A stretch of DNA of 47,654 bases from the NCBI RefSeq assembly GCF_000971475.1, contig NZ_DF967553.1, positions 15,819 through 63,472 of the forward strand. Direction: 5' to 3'. Within the stretch, counting starts at the first letter, position 1. Each line of letters starts with the position of its first letter. Below the pieces are notes generated by a model, which worked only from the letters and a program-made list of their open reading frames with translations, ran no database searches and had not been told where the DNA came from. Origin of the DNA: Sulfuricella sp. T08 (GTDB taxonomy: Bacteria; Pseudomonadota; Gammaproteobacteria; Burkholderiales; Sulfuricellaceae). Of this stretch, positions 25,329-35,539 are shown piece by piece. A program made the translations under genes and the position numbers.

Positions 25329-25730
25329 CTATTTGGGTTGACACACATACTTAAGCACCGCTTCCTCGATACTGTCTGGAGAAACAAGGGTTTCTTCCGG
25401 ATTTTGAATGGCCTGCTTGCTGACCAGCGACATGTTTTCATCGTAAGCATCTACCGTCAGCCTCGAGGTGGTCTGGCGGCGGCAATCAGACTTGCTCGAT
25501 ATCACCAGATATTTTATGCCACGCCTGCCGACGCGGTATTCCAAATCCCCAAAAACGTGGCGAGTTGTATAAGTGAAAACCGGCGCCGTGCCCACGATAC
25601 TGGATGTATCTATCTCACGCACGCTGTCGCCGACCTGAGTGACCGGTGCCCAGTCAGCTGCCTGTGCGGAGAAAGCGACAGCCACGCCGAGAACGGCTAC
25701 GCCGATATGAAATCTGAAAACGTTCTGCAT
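25329..25730 (-). CDS. Surface-adhesin-E-like periplasmic protein
   Basis: This 133-residue exported protein has a signal peptide ending AVAFSAQA. The ATG at 25728-25730 is preferred because GAGGAG (25738-25743) is 7 bases upstream; upstream in-frame ATGs would spoil the signal peptide. The mature domain starts ADWAPVTQVGDSVREIDTSS, holds two Cys (SKSDCRRQT and the terminal YVCQPK), and ends with PDSIEEAVLKYVC. This agrees with the Adhesin_E (surface-adhesin protein E) family, common as small envelope proteins in betaproteobacteria. No adhesion role can be shown. It is divergent from the ankyrin gene. Confidence 0.6.
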   Translation of the reverse strand: MQNVFRFHIGVAVLGVAVAFSAQAADWAPVTQVGDSVREIDTSSIVGTAPVFTYTTRHVFGDLEYRVGRRGIKYLVISSKSDCRRQTTSRLTVDAYDENMSLVSKQAIQNPEETLVSPDSIEEAVLKYVCQPK

Positions 25731-25821
25731 CAATTTACTCCTCATTGGATTCACATTAAACTTGCCGCCACTATCATCATACCAAACGCCATCCAGATAA
25801 CGAATCAAAAGGAATCCAGCA

Positions 25822-26292
25822 ATGAACAGAAGCTCTAAAATCATCGGTGTCGCCATTTTTCTGCTGAGCGTAATTGGAAATTCTCACGCGGCAGGTACGA
25901 TTTTCGAAGCCGCCCGGGATGGCACACCGCAAGAGGTGGAAAAAATTCTGGCCACCAACAAGAATCTCATCAACGCACGCACCGAACTCGGCTCTACGCC
26001 GCTTCACATCGCGGCCTCCAGTTCCAACCCGGGAATCGCCAAACTGCTCGTAGCCAAGGGTGCCAATGTCAACGCCAGAGACAACAACGGCTCGACACCG
26101 CTGCACATTGCCGCTTTTACCGGGAAGAAGGAACTGGTCGAATTTTTCCTGAGCAAGGGTGCCGATCCCTACGCCAAGGACTTCAAGAACGAAACTCCGC
26201 ACGACAAGGCCTACCATTCCCTGAGTCATGAAATTGAGGGCATTCTGGCTGTGTGGATGCTTAAAAACCCTCAACCGGCGAAAAAGAAATAA
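25822..26292 (+). CDS. Periplasmic ankyrin-repeat protein
   Basis: This 156-residue protein has a signal peptide (KIIGVAIFLLSVIGNSHA) and about three ankyrin repeats, including GSTPLHIAASSSNPGIAKLL and NGSTPLHIAAFTGKKELVEF. A basic tail ends in AKKK. Unlike the cytoplasmic ankyrin protein at 10 kb, it is exported. It faces the adhesin-E-like gene across a 91-bp divergent promoter region, and AAAGGA lies upstream of the ATG. Its target is unknown. Confidence 0.85.
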   Translation: MNRSSKIIGVAIFLLSVIGNSHAAGTIFEAARDGTPQEVEKILATNKNLINARTELGSTPLHIAASSSNPGIAKLLVAKGANVNARDNNGSTPLHIAAFTGKKELVEFFLSKGADPYAKDFKNETPHDKAYHSLSHEIEGILAVWMLKNPQPAKKK

Positions 26293-26392
26293 ACATCTGG
26301 CAGCTTCAGCCGGCTTCTACTCCTGCTGCTGTGAGGCCTGTGCATATCGCCAAAACCGGCAAGAATGAGGGGGGTTGAATTCTGCAGCAAGC

Positions 26393-27733
26393 TCAGGAAT
26401 CTTCCCCGGCGATTGGAACGTCGCCAAGAACTTCCAAAACCGGCACGCCTGATTCATCCAGTTGTACATGCTCGATCTGGGCAAAACGGCGGCTGATCTT
26501 CTGGCTGGTGACATGTACTTCCTCGGCATCCTCATGGGCCAGGCGAATATGATCCGCCAGCTTTTTCATGCGTGTGTCGAAGCGGGAAAACTCCTTACCC
26601 AGCTTGCTCAGCGCATCCTTGATGATATGCACCTGCTTGCGAGTTTCCACGTCCTTGATCACGGCCCGGGCGGTGTTCAGAATCGCCATCATGGTGGTTG
26701 GCGAAACAATCCATACGCGCTTCTGCATCGCGTAATCCACCACGTCATCCTGATGATGGCCGTGTATCTCCGCAAATACCGCCTCAGCAGGCACGAACAT
26801 CACCGCGCCATCGCTGGTTTCACCGGGAATGATGTACTTCTCGCTGATCGCATCTACATGTTTTTTTACGTCCGACTTGAACTGCTTAAGCGCTTGGGCA
26901 CGGTCACCCTCTGAAAGCTCGGCAGCGAACATGCGGTGATAGTTTTCCAGAGGAAACTTGGAGTCTACCGCGACATTGCCAGTCGGCTCGGGCAGCGTCA
27001 ACAGGCAGTCCACGCGGTTGCCATTGCTCAGGGTTTGCTGGAAGGCGTAAGCCGAAGGCGGCAGAATATTGCGCACCAGCGCCTCAAGCTGAACCTCGCC
27101 GAAGGCGCCGCGCGAACGCTTGTCACCAAGCAGTTCCTGCAGGCTCACCATGTTGGTGGTGAGTCCGTCGATCTTCTTCTGCGCCTCGTCGATAGTCGCC
27201 AGTCGTGCCATGACGTTAGCGAAGGTCTCGTTGGTTTTCTTGAACCCCTCGTCCAACCGCTCCGTCACCTTGCCGCTGATCTGCTCAAGGCGACCATCCA
27301 CCGATTTGGTCAGAGATTCAATGGCGGTAGTCAGTTGTTGAGTGGTGTTGCGCAGAGTGGACTGAATCAGTTCCTGATTGGCGCGCACCTGCTCTGCAGA
27401 CTGTGCCAGCATGGCTTCGCGGGTCTGTGCCAGGCTTGCGCTCTGAGACAGTTGCAATTTTTCCAGCGCATCCCGGTTTAACTGGAGTTCCTGAGAAATC
27501 GATCCGCGCAGGCGCTCGGCATTTTCCGCTGCAGCTGAATTCATGCGGTCGCCCTGCCTGGTCAGCCCATCGTGCAAGTCGGACAGCATGGCACGGTGCT
27601 TCTCCTCCATGATTTGCGCCACCAGGGCCGGCAGTTCATTCTGCTGGCGAACCAGCCCGCTGAATCCGAACCCCAGCCACAAGGCGGCGGCCAGGATAAA
27701 CAACAACAGAATGCCGATCAGGATTTCAGGCAT
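26393..27733 (-). CDS. rmuC: DNA recombination protein RmuC
   Basis: This 446-residue protein has an N-terminal membrane anchor (EILIGILLLFILAAALWLG), a long coiled coil rich in Gln/Glu/Lys (about 30-200) and the conserved RmuC domain. That domain carries GDKRSRGAFGEVQLE, VDSKFPLENYHR and FVPAEAVFAEIHGH, with the PD-(D/E)xK-like residues Asp and Lys in VDSKFP. RmuC limits DNA inversions at inverted repeats. Length is typical. It is the next gene downstream of typA on the same strand, but a strong terminator separates them. Confidence 0.92.
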   Translation of the reverse strand: MPEILIGILLLFILAAALWLGFGFSGLVRQQNELPALVAQIMEEKHRAMLSDLHDGLTRQGDRMNSAAAENAERLRGSISQELQLNRDALEKLQLSQSASLAQTREAMLAQSAEQVRANQELIQSTLRNTTQQLTTAIESLTKSVDGRLEQISGKVTERLDEGFKKTNETFANVMARLATIDEAQKKIDGLTTNMVSLQELLGDKRSRGAFGEVQLEALVRNILPPSAYAFQQTLSNGNRVDCLLTLPEPTGNVAVDSKFPLENYHRMFAAELSEGDRAQALKQFKSDVKKHVDAISEKYIIPGETSDGAVMFVPAEAVFAEIHGHHQDDVVDYAMQKRVWIVSPTTMMAILNTARAVIKDVETRKQVHIIKDALSKLGKEFSRFDTRMKKLADHIRLAHEDAEEVHVTSQKISRRFAQIEHVQLDESGVPVLEVLGDVPIAGEDS

Positions 27734-27822
27734 GGCTTTCTCTAATTAAATGGAGGGAAGATTATAACGCATCACCGATGGCGCCGTTACTCGGTCGGGA
27801 TCTGGGTAGACAGTCACCAAAT

Positions 27823-27870
27823 AAAAATCCCCCGCTTCCCGATATGTATATCGGGAAGCGGGGGATTTTT
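27823..27870. terminator. Strong 22-bp hairpin terminator after typA
   Basis: Arms 27823-27844 and 27849-27870 are perfect complements around TGTA. On the minus strand (the typA direction) the stem is followed by a run of T bases from the left arm. It can terminate in both directions, as the arms begin with AAAAA and end with TTTTT. Confidence 0.92.
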
Positions 27871-27884
27871 ATGAAGCCAGGCCG

Positions 27885-29696
<1,812 letters not shown>

Positions 29697-29767
29697 GTAT
29701 TGATTCCTGCTATGTAAAAAAGTCAGCGATTGTAGCATAAATATCTGGCTTTTCTGGAAAATCTCCG

Positions 29768-29980
29768 TATAATGCGCCGCTTGGCTGAAGCAATGTATGA
29801 TCAGCCTTTGTTCATCGCTCCTGACCCTTCCTTCTCAGAATTTCCTGAGTACGATACACCCCGGTTAGCGACGATGTTTTAGCGCCGCGTGGTGTTTGGT
29901 ACTTGACCCCTTAACTATCGGGTCACCCCTGCTTATTGCCTGCTGCGCGTTATTTTTACCTTAACTTTAAGGAAATATAC
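29768..29980 (+). promoter_or_regulatory. Promoter and long leader of rhlE
   Basis: A perfect TATAAT (29768-29773) followed by a GC-rich discriminator predicts a start near 29780 and a leader of about 200 bases; the -35 is weak (TCTGGC). Two hairpins are visible in the leader: GGCTGA (29783-29788) with TCAGCC (29801-29806), and TGACCC (29904-29909) with GGGTCA (29920-29925). Leaders like this occur on cold-inducible RNA helicase mRNAs; regulation here is inferred. Confidence 0.55.
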
Positions 29981-31291
29981 GTGTCTTTTGAAAAACTGAA
30001 TCTGAATCCCGCCATCCTGCAAGCAATCGCCGATAGCGGTTACACCGAACCCTCACCGATCCAGGCTGCGGCCATCCCCGAAGTTCTCGCCGGTCATGAC
30101 CTGATGGCGTCGGCGCAAACCGGCACCGGCAAAACTGCCGCCTTCATCCTGCCTGCGCTGCAATATCTGACCGAGCCTTCACAGAGCAAAAGCAAAGGCC
30201 CGCGCATACTGGTATTGACCCCGACACGCGAACTGGCGAATCAGGTTAACGACGCCGCGCGTAAGTACAGCAAGCACATGCGCGTCAAAACCGTCAGCAT
30301 CCTCGGCGGCATGCCCTACCCGCTGCAGAACAAGCTGCTGTCGCAGCCTGTGGATATCCTCGTCGCCACGCCTGGCCGCCTGATTGACCATCTTGATCGC
30401 GGCCGTATCGATTTCTCGCGCCTGGAAATGCTGGTACTGGACGAAGCCGACCGCATGCTGGACATGGGTTTCATCGACGACGTCGAGAAAATCGCTGCTG
30501 CTACCCCTGCCAGCCGCCAGACCCTGCTCTTCTCGGCGACACTGGAAGGCACTATCGCAACCTTGGCGAAGCGCCTGCTGAAAGATCCAAAGCGCATCCA
30601 GATGACCGCGCAACAGGCCAAGCACGAGAATATCGAGCAGCGCCTGCACATTGTCGACGACATGGCGCATAAAAACCGCTTGTTGCAGCACCTGTTAACC
30701 GACATCGATGTCAAACAGGCAATCGTGTTCACCTCTACCAAACGCGACGCCGACATGCTGGCTGAAGACCTTTTCGCACTGGGCCATCAGGCTGCAGCGC
30801 TGCATGGCGACATGAACCAGGGCGCGCGCAACCGCACTCTCACCCGCATGCGCAGTGGCGCCATCAAAGTACTGGTCGCCACCGACGTGGCAGCTCGCGG
30901 ACTTGACGTGGCCGGCATCAGCCACGTAATCAACTTCGATCTGCCCAAGTTCGCCGAGGACTACGTTCACCGCATTGGCCGTACCGGCCGTGCAGGCAGC
31001 ACGGGGATTGCAGTATCCTTCGCTTCCGGCAAGGACGTGATGAACCTGAAGAAGATTGAGCGTTTCACCGGCCACGCCATCACCCCGCACATCGTTCCTG
31101 GCTTTGAAGCGAAACGCCCGATGCGTTCCGGTGCGCCCAGCCCTTCTGGCAAGCGTCCTGGATTCGGCAACAATGACCGTCGCCCTGGCTACGAAGGTAG
31201 GCCTAATGGAAACCGCGAAGGCTATGCCGGTCGCGGCGGCCCGAACAAGAGTGCTACCGGAACCGGACGTCCCGTCAGTCGCGGCAGGTAA
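29981..31291 (+). CDS. rhlE: DEAD-box RNA helicase RhlE
   Basis: This 436-residue ATP-dependent RNA helicase starts at GTG 29981 (VSFEKLNLNPAIL), with AAGGAA upstream. The motifs appear in order: SPIQAAAIP (Q motif), ASAQTGTGKTAAF (I), PTRELANQV (Ia), DEADRML (II), SATLEG (III), VATDVAARGLDV (V) and HRIGRTGRAG (VI). A basic Gly/Arg-rich tail (about 380-436) could bind RNA or the degradosome. RhlE acts in ribosome maturation and RNA decay; RNase E lies 20 kb away. A terminator follows. Confidence 0.93.
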   Translation: MSFEKLNLNPAILQAIADSGYTEPSPIQAAAIPEVLAGHDLMASAQTGTGKTAAFILPALQYLTEPSQSKSKGPRILVLTPTRELANQVNDAARKYSKHMRVKTVSILGGMPYPLQNKLLSQPVDILVATPGRLIDHLDRGRIDFSRLEMLVLDEADRMLDMGFIDDVEKIAAATPASRQTLLFSATLEGTIATLAKRLLKDPKRIQMTAQQAKHENIEQRLHIVDDMAHKNRLLQHLLTDIDVKQAIVFTSTKRDADMLAEDLFALGHQAAALHGDMNQGARNRTLTRMRSGAIKVLVATDVAARGLDVAGISHVINFDLPKFAEDYVHRIGRTGRAGSTGIAVSFASGKDVMNLKKIERFTGHAITPHIVPGFEAKRPMRSGAPSPSGKRPGFGNNDRRPGYEGRPNGNREGYAGRGGPNKSATGTGRPVSRGR

Positions 31292-31311
31292 TCCTGACAG
31301 GTAACACCATG

Positions 31312-31342
31312 AAAAAAGGCGCTCAACTGAGCGCCTTTTTTT
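31312..31342 (+). terminator. Rho-independent terminator after rhlE
   Basis: GGCGCTC (31318-31324) pairs with GAGCGCC (31329-31335) around AACT. It is preceded by A6 and followed by T7, so it is also usable by the convergent glycine-zipper gene. Confidence 0.93.
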
Positions 31343-31358
31343 GTCACCTCACCCCGAC

Positions 31359-31682
31359 TCAATCGTCGTGGTGACCGTGCTTGTTCTTGTAGTGGCCGAG
31401 ATGCCGGCCATTGTCATGATGATCGTGGTCATCAACGTATACGACTTCCTTTCTCACCCGGATGTTTTCACGTTTGCGGTCAGACGTTGCCACCGCTACA
31501 CCGGCCGCACCGCCAACAGCGCCACCAATAATTGCACCATCGCGCCCACCAACGGCCGAACCAATTGCAGCTCCCGCGCCACCGCCAAGTGCCCCACCCA
31601 GGATAGCACCACTATCCATGGCTTTTGCTGTAGTCGCAGAAATCACCAGTACACCCATCGCCAACAACATCAAGATTTTCAT
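31359..31682 (-). CDS. Exported glycine-zipper protein with His/Asp-rich tail
   Basis: This 107-residue protein has a signal peptide (MKILMLLAMGVLVISATTAKA). A glycine-zipper segment built of GGALGGGAGAAIGSAVGG and GAIIGGAVGG-like repeats follows, then a charged linker and a C-terminal tail of about 25 residues dominated by His and Asp (VDDHDHHDNGRH...). Glycine zippers insert into or pack against membranes. The His-rich tail could bind metal, which is an inference from composition. The ATG at 31680-31682 is chosen because it opens the signal peptide and follows GAGAG. Family members are mostly uncharacterised. Confidence 0.75.
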   Translation of the reverse strand: MKILMLLAMGVLVISATTAKAMDSGAILGGALGGGAGAAIGSAVGGRDGAIIGGAVGGAAGVAVATSDRKRENIRVRKEVVYVDDHDHHDNGRHLGHYKNKHGHHDD

Positions 31683-31770
31683 TTTTTTCTCTCTAGCAAA
31701 CATTACGTTTTGGATTATAGATTCTTGGCAGAACACGATGGGTTACAGTTTTGTCATTTTCGAGCACAAA

Positions 31771-32151
31771 TCATCCCTCCTTGTTGCGCATAAAATCAGC
31801 CGTTTTCCAGAAGGCGCGTTTTAATTCTTCACTCAAATCCTCTTCGAGACCCAGATCCTGCATCGCCTGGATCATGCAGGTCATCCACTGATCGCGCTCC
31901 AATTCGCTAATGGCAAATGGCAGGTGGCGCTGGCGCAGGCGCGGATGACCGTATTTCTCGACATACAGCTGCGGCCCGCCAAGCCAGCCGGACAGGAACA
32001 TGAACAGCTTCTCGCGCGAAGCTTTCAGGCTTTTCGCATGCAGTTCGCGGATGTCCTGAAAATTCTGCTGCTGGTCCATCAGGTCGTAGAAGCGGTCGAC
32101 CAGCTTGCGCACCACTTCCTCGCCGCCGATTCTTTCGTAATGTGTCTGCAT
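31771..32151 (-). CDS. Group 2 truncated haemoglobin
   Basis: This 126-residue haem protein has the group II trHb pattern: YERIGGEEVVRKLVDRFYDLM at the A-B helices, LSGWLGGPQLY, and YGHPRLRQRHLPF with the proximal (F8) His in RHLPF. Such globins bind oxygen or nitric oxide and often protect against NO or serve peroxide chemistry. Its ATG lies two bases after the purT stop, so it is the second gene of a purT operon. No dedicated reductase is adjacent. Confidence 0.9.
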   Translation of the reverse strand: MQTHYERIGGEEVVRKLVDRFYDLMDQQQNFQDIRELHAKSLKASREKLFMFLSGWLGGPQLYVEKYGHPRLRQRHLPFAISELERDQWMTCMIQAMQDLGLEEDLSEELKRAFWKTADFMRNKEG

Positions 32152-32153
32152 GC

Positions 32154-33353
32154 CTAGCCTCGCACCGGCCTGACTGTGCTTGCCACGAGCTTGGCTCGAG
32201 CACGCGCCTCATCCACGTCCTTGCCGTTGGCGAGCCCCACGCCCATGCGGCGTCGAGTAAAGCTTTCCGGCTTGCCGAACAGACGCAGGTCGCTCTGCGG
32301 CACGACCAAGGCTTCCGCCACGCCTTCAAAGGCAATGCCGGTCGCCTCCATGCCCCCATAGATCACTGCACTGGCACCAGGCGCCCGCAGGCATGTGTCC
32401 ACCGGAAGACCGAGGATGGCACGGGCATGAAGATCAAATTCACTCTGGACCTGGCTGCACATGGTCACCATGCCGGTATCGTGCGGTCGCGGGCTGACTT
32501 CTGAAAACCACACCTGATCGCCCTTGACGAACAATTCCACGCCGAAAATGCCGCGGCCTCCCAGATTATCCGTCACCGCCCTGGCGATTTCACGCGAACG
32601 GGACAGGGCCACGTCGTTCATAGTCTGCGGCTGCCAGCTTTCGACGTAATCGCCCTTGACCTGGACGTGGCCGATCGGCTCGCAGAAAAAGGTTTCCACC
32701 TGGCCCGAAGCGCCCACCGCACGCACGGTGAGCAGCGTGATTTCGTACTCGAAGGCGATGAAACCCTCGACGATTACCCGCCCCTGGTTCACCCGGCTGC
32801 CGCTGGCGGCATAATCCCATGCCGTTTTGACATTGGCAGGGCCATCCAGCCGGGATTGGCCCTTGCCGGAGGAGGACATCACCGGCTTGACGATACAGGG
32901 ATAGCCGATGCCGCCATCGATCGCCGCCTGAAGTTCCTCCAGGCTGTCGGCGAAGGCATAGGGCGAAACAGGCAGTTGCAGCGTTTCTGCCGCCAGTCGG
33001 CGTATGCCTTCGCGATTCATGGTCAACTGCGCGGCGCGCGCCGTGGGTATCACCTCGGCCAGTCCATCACGTTCGATTTCGACCAGCATGTCGGTGGCGA
33101 TGGCTTCGATCTCTGGCACGATCAGGTGCGGCTTTTCCTGCTCGACCAGGGCGCGCAGCGCGGCGCCATCGGCCATATTGATGACGTGCGCGCGATGCGC
33201 CACCTGATGGCCGGGCGCATTCGCATAACGGTCCACCGCAATCACTTCCACGCCAAGGCGCTGCAAGGCGATGATCACTTCCTTGCCGAGTTCGCCGCTG
33301 CCGAGCAGCATGACGCGGGTTGCGCTAGGGCTTAACGGGGTGCCGAATTTCAT
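32154..33353 (-). CDS. purT: Formate-dependent phosphoribosylglycinamide formyltransferase
   Basis: This 399-residue ATP-grasp enzyme makes formyl-GAR from GAR, formate and ATP in purine synthesis, bypassing PurN. It opens [20 protein letters not shown], close to E. coli Pur[14 protein letters not shown] is the ATP-grasp nucleotide loop, and [19 protein letters not shown] holds the metal ligands. I chose the ATG at 33353 rather than six codons earlier from family length. A fragment matching the end of ybbP lies about 35 bp upstream, so its promoter region was rearranged. Confidence 0.93.
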   Translation of the reverse strand: MKFGTPLSPSATRVMLLGSGELGKEVIIALQRLGVEVIAVDRYANAPGHQVAHRAHVINMADGAALRALVEQEKPHLIVPEIEAIATDMLVEIERDGLAEVIPTARAAQLTMNREGIRRLAAETLQLPVSPYAFADSLEELQAAIDGGIGYPCIVKPVMSSSGKGQSRLDGPANVKTAWDYAASGSRVNQGRVIVEGFIAFEYEITLLTVRAVGASGQVETFFCEPIGHVQVKGDYVESWQPQTMNDVALSRSREIARAVTDNLGGRGIFGVELFVKGDQVWFSEVSPRPHDTGMVTMCSQVQSEFDLHARAILGLPVDTCLRAPGASAVIYGGMEATGIAFEGVAEALVVPQSDLRLFGKPESFTRRRMGVGLANGKDVDEARARAKLVASTVRPVRG

Positions 33354-33371
33354 GGGGTTTCCTACAGACAA

Positions 33372-33416
33372 AGTAAAAAACGAATTCTAGCCGCTATCCC
33401 TGATCATCTGCAAAGG
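33372..33416. repeat. Left copy of the direct repeat flanking the CoA-ester islet (ybbP 3'-end duplicate)
   Basis: The core 33387-33416 matches 39353-39382 at 27 of 30 positions in the same orientation. The outer part (AGTAAA...AATT) extends the match with small gaps. On the minus strand it reads PLQMIRDSG-stop, against PLQTIRDNS-stop at the true end of ybbP. It is noncoding here, just upstream of purT. Confidence 0.82.
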
Positions 33417-33466
33417 ATGACCCATAGGGGGACTGACCCGATATGGCGATCAACGCCTTACGGCCC

Positions 33467-34459
33467 CTACCCGAAAAACGCCTGTTCCGCGTCCTCAGGC
33501 AGCTTGATGCCGGTGACCTTGGCTTTTTGCAGCACTTCCCAGTAATAGCGGTAGGTGGCGCGGTCGTGCAGCTCGCCGGCGTGCTGGATCGGTCCCCAGT
33601 CGGCTTTTTGTGCGGAGAGCAGGATGGCCGCGCCGGCTGACACTTCGGAATGGTCAGGCTTCATGGCATCGACGATGGGCTGGATTTGCGTGGGGTAAAT
33701 GCTCCACTGCCGCAGGAAGCCGAATTCGGTACGCGCCCGACGGGCATCCTGGTAGGCAGCGTAGGGGTTTTTCAGATCGAGGGTGACGTTGTGCGCCGGA
33801 ACGATTCCATTTCCCAGTGCTGCCGCGACCACTTCACCCTTGGCGCGAGCAATCAGGCGATGCTCGAACTGGCCGGGGCTGCGCATGCAACTGGCGGAAA
33901 TGGCGCCGTGGTGGCCGGAGACGAAATCCATCAGGCCGAAGTCAAGCACCTGCAGCCACGGCAGGGCGGCGATCTCATGGACATCGCGCAGCGCGCCGTG
34001 GGTTTCAATCAGTGCGTGGATTGGGATGTCGCGTTTCACGCCACTCTTTGCCGCTCGTTTCTGGATGTATTCGATCATGTCGGCGATCTGCCTGGTTTTG
34101 GTCGCCTTCGGGATGGTGATGTAGGCGGTAGTCTCGCCGACTCCCTCCACCAGAATATCCACGTCTTTTTTCCAGTGGCCGTGGCTCGGGTCGTGGATGC
34201 GCACGCCGGCCATCTTGTGCCGGTTGGCTGCCGAATTCTGTACCCGCACGATCATTTCGGCGTGCTCCTGCTCGCGGCCCGCCGGTGCACCATCCTCGCA
34301 GTCGCAGGTAATGTCGAAGATCGGGCCGAGCTTGTCCTGCAATTCCAGCGCCTTGAGGATCAATTTTTCGCTGCCGGCAAAATGTTCGCAGGCGGGGATC
34401 GCCGGGAAGGGTCGCTCACCCTTGAACAGGGCGTCGCTGGGGTGAACTGAATGGCTCAT
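33467..34459 (-). CDS. HpcH/HpaI aldolase, malyl-CoA/methylmalyl-CoA lyase-like (lyase 1)
   Basis: This 330-residue TIM-barrel protein belongs to the citrate lyase beta/HpcH family. The metal-site residues are CDCEDGAP (Asp/Glu) and ALIETHG (Glu), VRIHDPSHG holds a conserved Arg, and LDFGLMDFVSGHHGA follows. The long N-terminus and the VRIHDPSHG motif differ from Rhodobacter Mcl1, so the subfamily is distinct. Such enzymes cleave or form 3-hydroxyacyl-CoAs such as malyl-CoA, methylmalyl-CoA or citramalyl-CoA. It is the last gene of the five-gene islet. Pairing with the mesaconyl-CoA hydratase-like gene 13 bp upstream suggests methylmalyl-CoA, but this is an inference. Confidence 0.72.
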   Translation of the reverse strand: MSHSVHPSDALFKGERPFPAIPACEHFAGSEKLILKALELQDKLGPIFDITCDCEDGAPAGREQEHAEMIVRVQNSAANRHKMAGVRIHDPSHGHWKKDVDILVEGVGETTAYITIPKATKTRQIADMIEYIQKRAAKSGVKRDIPIHALIETHGALRDVHEIAALPWLQVLDFGLMDFVSGHHGAISASCMRSPGQFEHRLIARAKGEVVAAALGNGIVPAHNVTLDLKNPYAAYQDARRARTEFGFLRQWSIYPTQIQPIVDAMKPDHSEVSAGAAILLSAQKADWGPIQHAGELHDRATYRYYWEVLQKAKVTGIKLPEDAEQAFFG

Positions 34460-34472
34460 GGGGTCTCCTTGG

Positions 34473-35537
34473 TTAGCGGCGCGGAATCAGTACCGTATAG
34501 TCCAGATCCAGCACCACGCTGGGGTGATAGCGTTGCATGCCACCCTCCTCGACTTGCGGCGCGACCAGTTCGGCTGGGGGGAGATTCTTCACGCCCACCA
34601 TGCGCAGCCTTAAGGCTCCAAGATCGCTACGGCCCGGCAGTTCCCACTTGTCCAGCACTTCGGAATAAGCATACAGGGTGTCGCCGCCGAAAGTCGGGTT
34701 GCAGTGGCTGCCTCCGTTTATGGCAGCGATGGTCAGGGCGTTCTCCAGGCCGTCGTAGGCCAGTGCCCGGCACACCGAGATGACATGGCCGCCGTACACC
34801 AGCCGCCGCCCAAACTGGGTATCCTTCATGGCATGGGCGTCGAAATGCACCCGTGCATTGTTCTGATAGAGCTTGGTGGCGAGGGTGTGGTCGGATTCAT
34901 CCACCGTCATGCCGGCAAGGTGGTCGATGCGCTCGAGCGGCGCGTAATCGTCCCATAGCCAGGGGCCGCCGGTGACCTCGGTCTCGAAGCCTTGGGCGTC
35001 GAGGGCTGCGGGCACCATCAGCCGGTCCGGAGCGACGAACGCCGGCGCTTCGGGGACGACGGGAGTCGGTGCGGGGCTGTCCGGGCTTTTCTTGTGCACC
35101 ATCACCCAGCGCACCCAGGAGAGTATTTCCTCGCCGTTCTGGTTGAGTGCGGTAGAGCGCACCCAAACGATGCCACTCTTGCGGTTGGCATTTTCCCTGA
35201 GGCCGACCACCGTGGACTCCGCCGAGATGGTGTCGCCGGCATGGACGGGCCTGAGGAAGCGCACATCGGCGTAGCCCAGGTTGGCCACGGCATTGAGGGA
35301 AATGTCCGGTACGGTTTTGCCGAAGGCGATATTGAATACCAGCAGATCGTCCAGCGGGCGATCCTTGTAACCCAAAGCATGGGCGACGGTCTTCGCGCTA
35401 TGCAGTACTTGGCGCGCGCCGGTAAGAGCGATATAGAGAGAGGCCTCTCCCTCGCCGACGGTGCGCGGCGTGCCGTGAACCAGAGTCTGCCCGAGACTGA
35501 AATCTTCGAAATAATTGCCGGTGCTGGCCTTGTTCAT
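34473..35537 (-). CDS. Double-hotdog MaoC dehydratase, mesaconyl-CoA hydratase-like
   Basis: This 354-residue protein has two hotdog domains (about 10-150 and 190-345) joined by a Pro/Ala-rich linker. The second half carries the MaoC/R-hydratase motif VHFDAHAMKDTQFGRRLVYG, with catalytic Asp and His-type residues (about 230-251). The length and two-domain form match mesaconyl-C1-CoA hydratase (Mch; methylmalyl-CoA dehydratase) of the ethylmalonyl-CoA and 3-hydroxypropionate pathways. The C-terminus ends DLDYTVLIPRR. Its stop lies 13 bp before the lyase 1 start, and its own start is 2 bp after the lyase 2 stop, so translation is probably coupled. The substrate is not proved. Confidence 0.75.
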   Translation of the reverse strand: MNKASTGNYFEDFSLGQTLVHGTPRTVGEGEASLYIALTGARQVLHSAKTVAHALGYKDRPLDDLLVFNIAFGKTVPDISLNAVANLGYADVRFLRPVHAGDTISAESTVVGLRENANRKSGIVWVRSTALNQNGEEILSWVRWVMVHKKSPDSPAPTPVVPEAPAFVAPDRLMVPAALDAQGFETEVTGGPWLWDDYAPLERIDHLAGMTVDESDHTLATKLYQNNARVHFDAHAMKDTQFGRRLVYGGHVISVCRALAYDGLENALTIAAINGGSHCNPTFGGDTLYAYSEVLDKWELPGRSDLGALRLRMVGVKNLPPAELVAPQVEEGGMQRYHPSVVLDLDYTVLIPRR

Positions 35538-35539
35538 GG

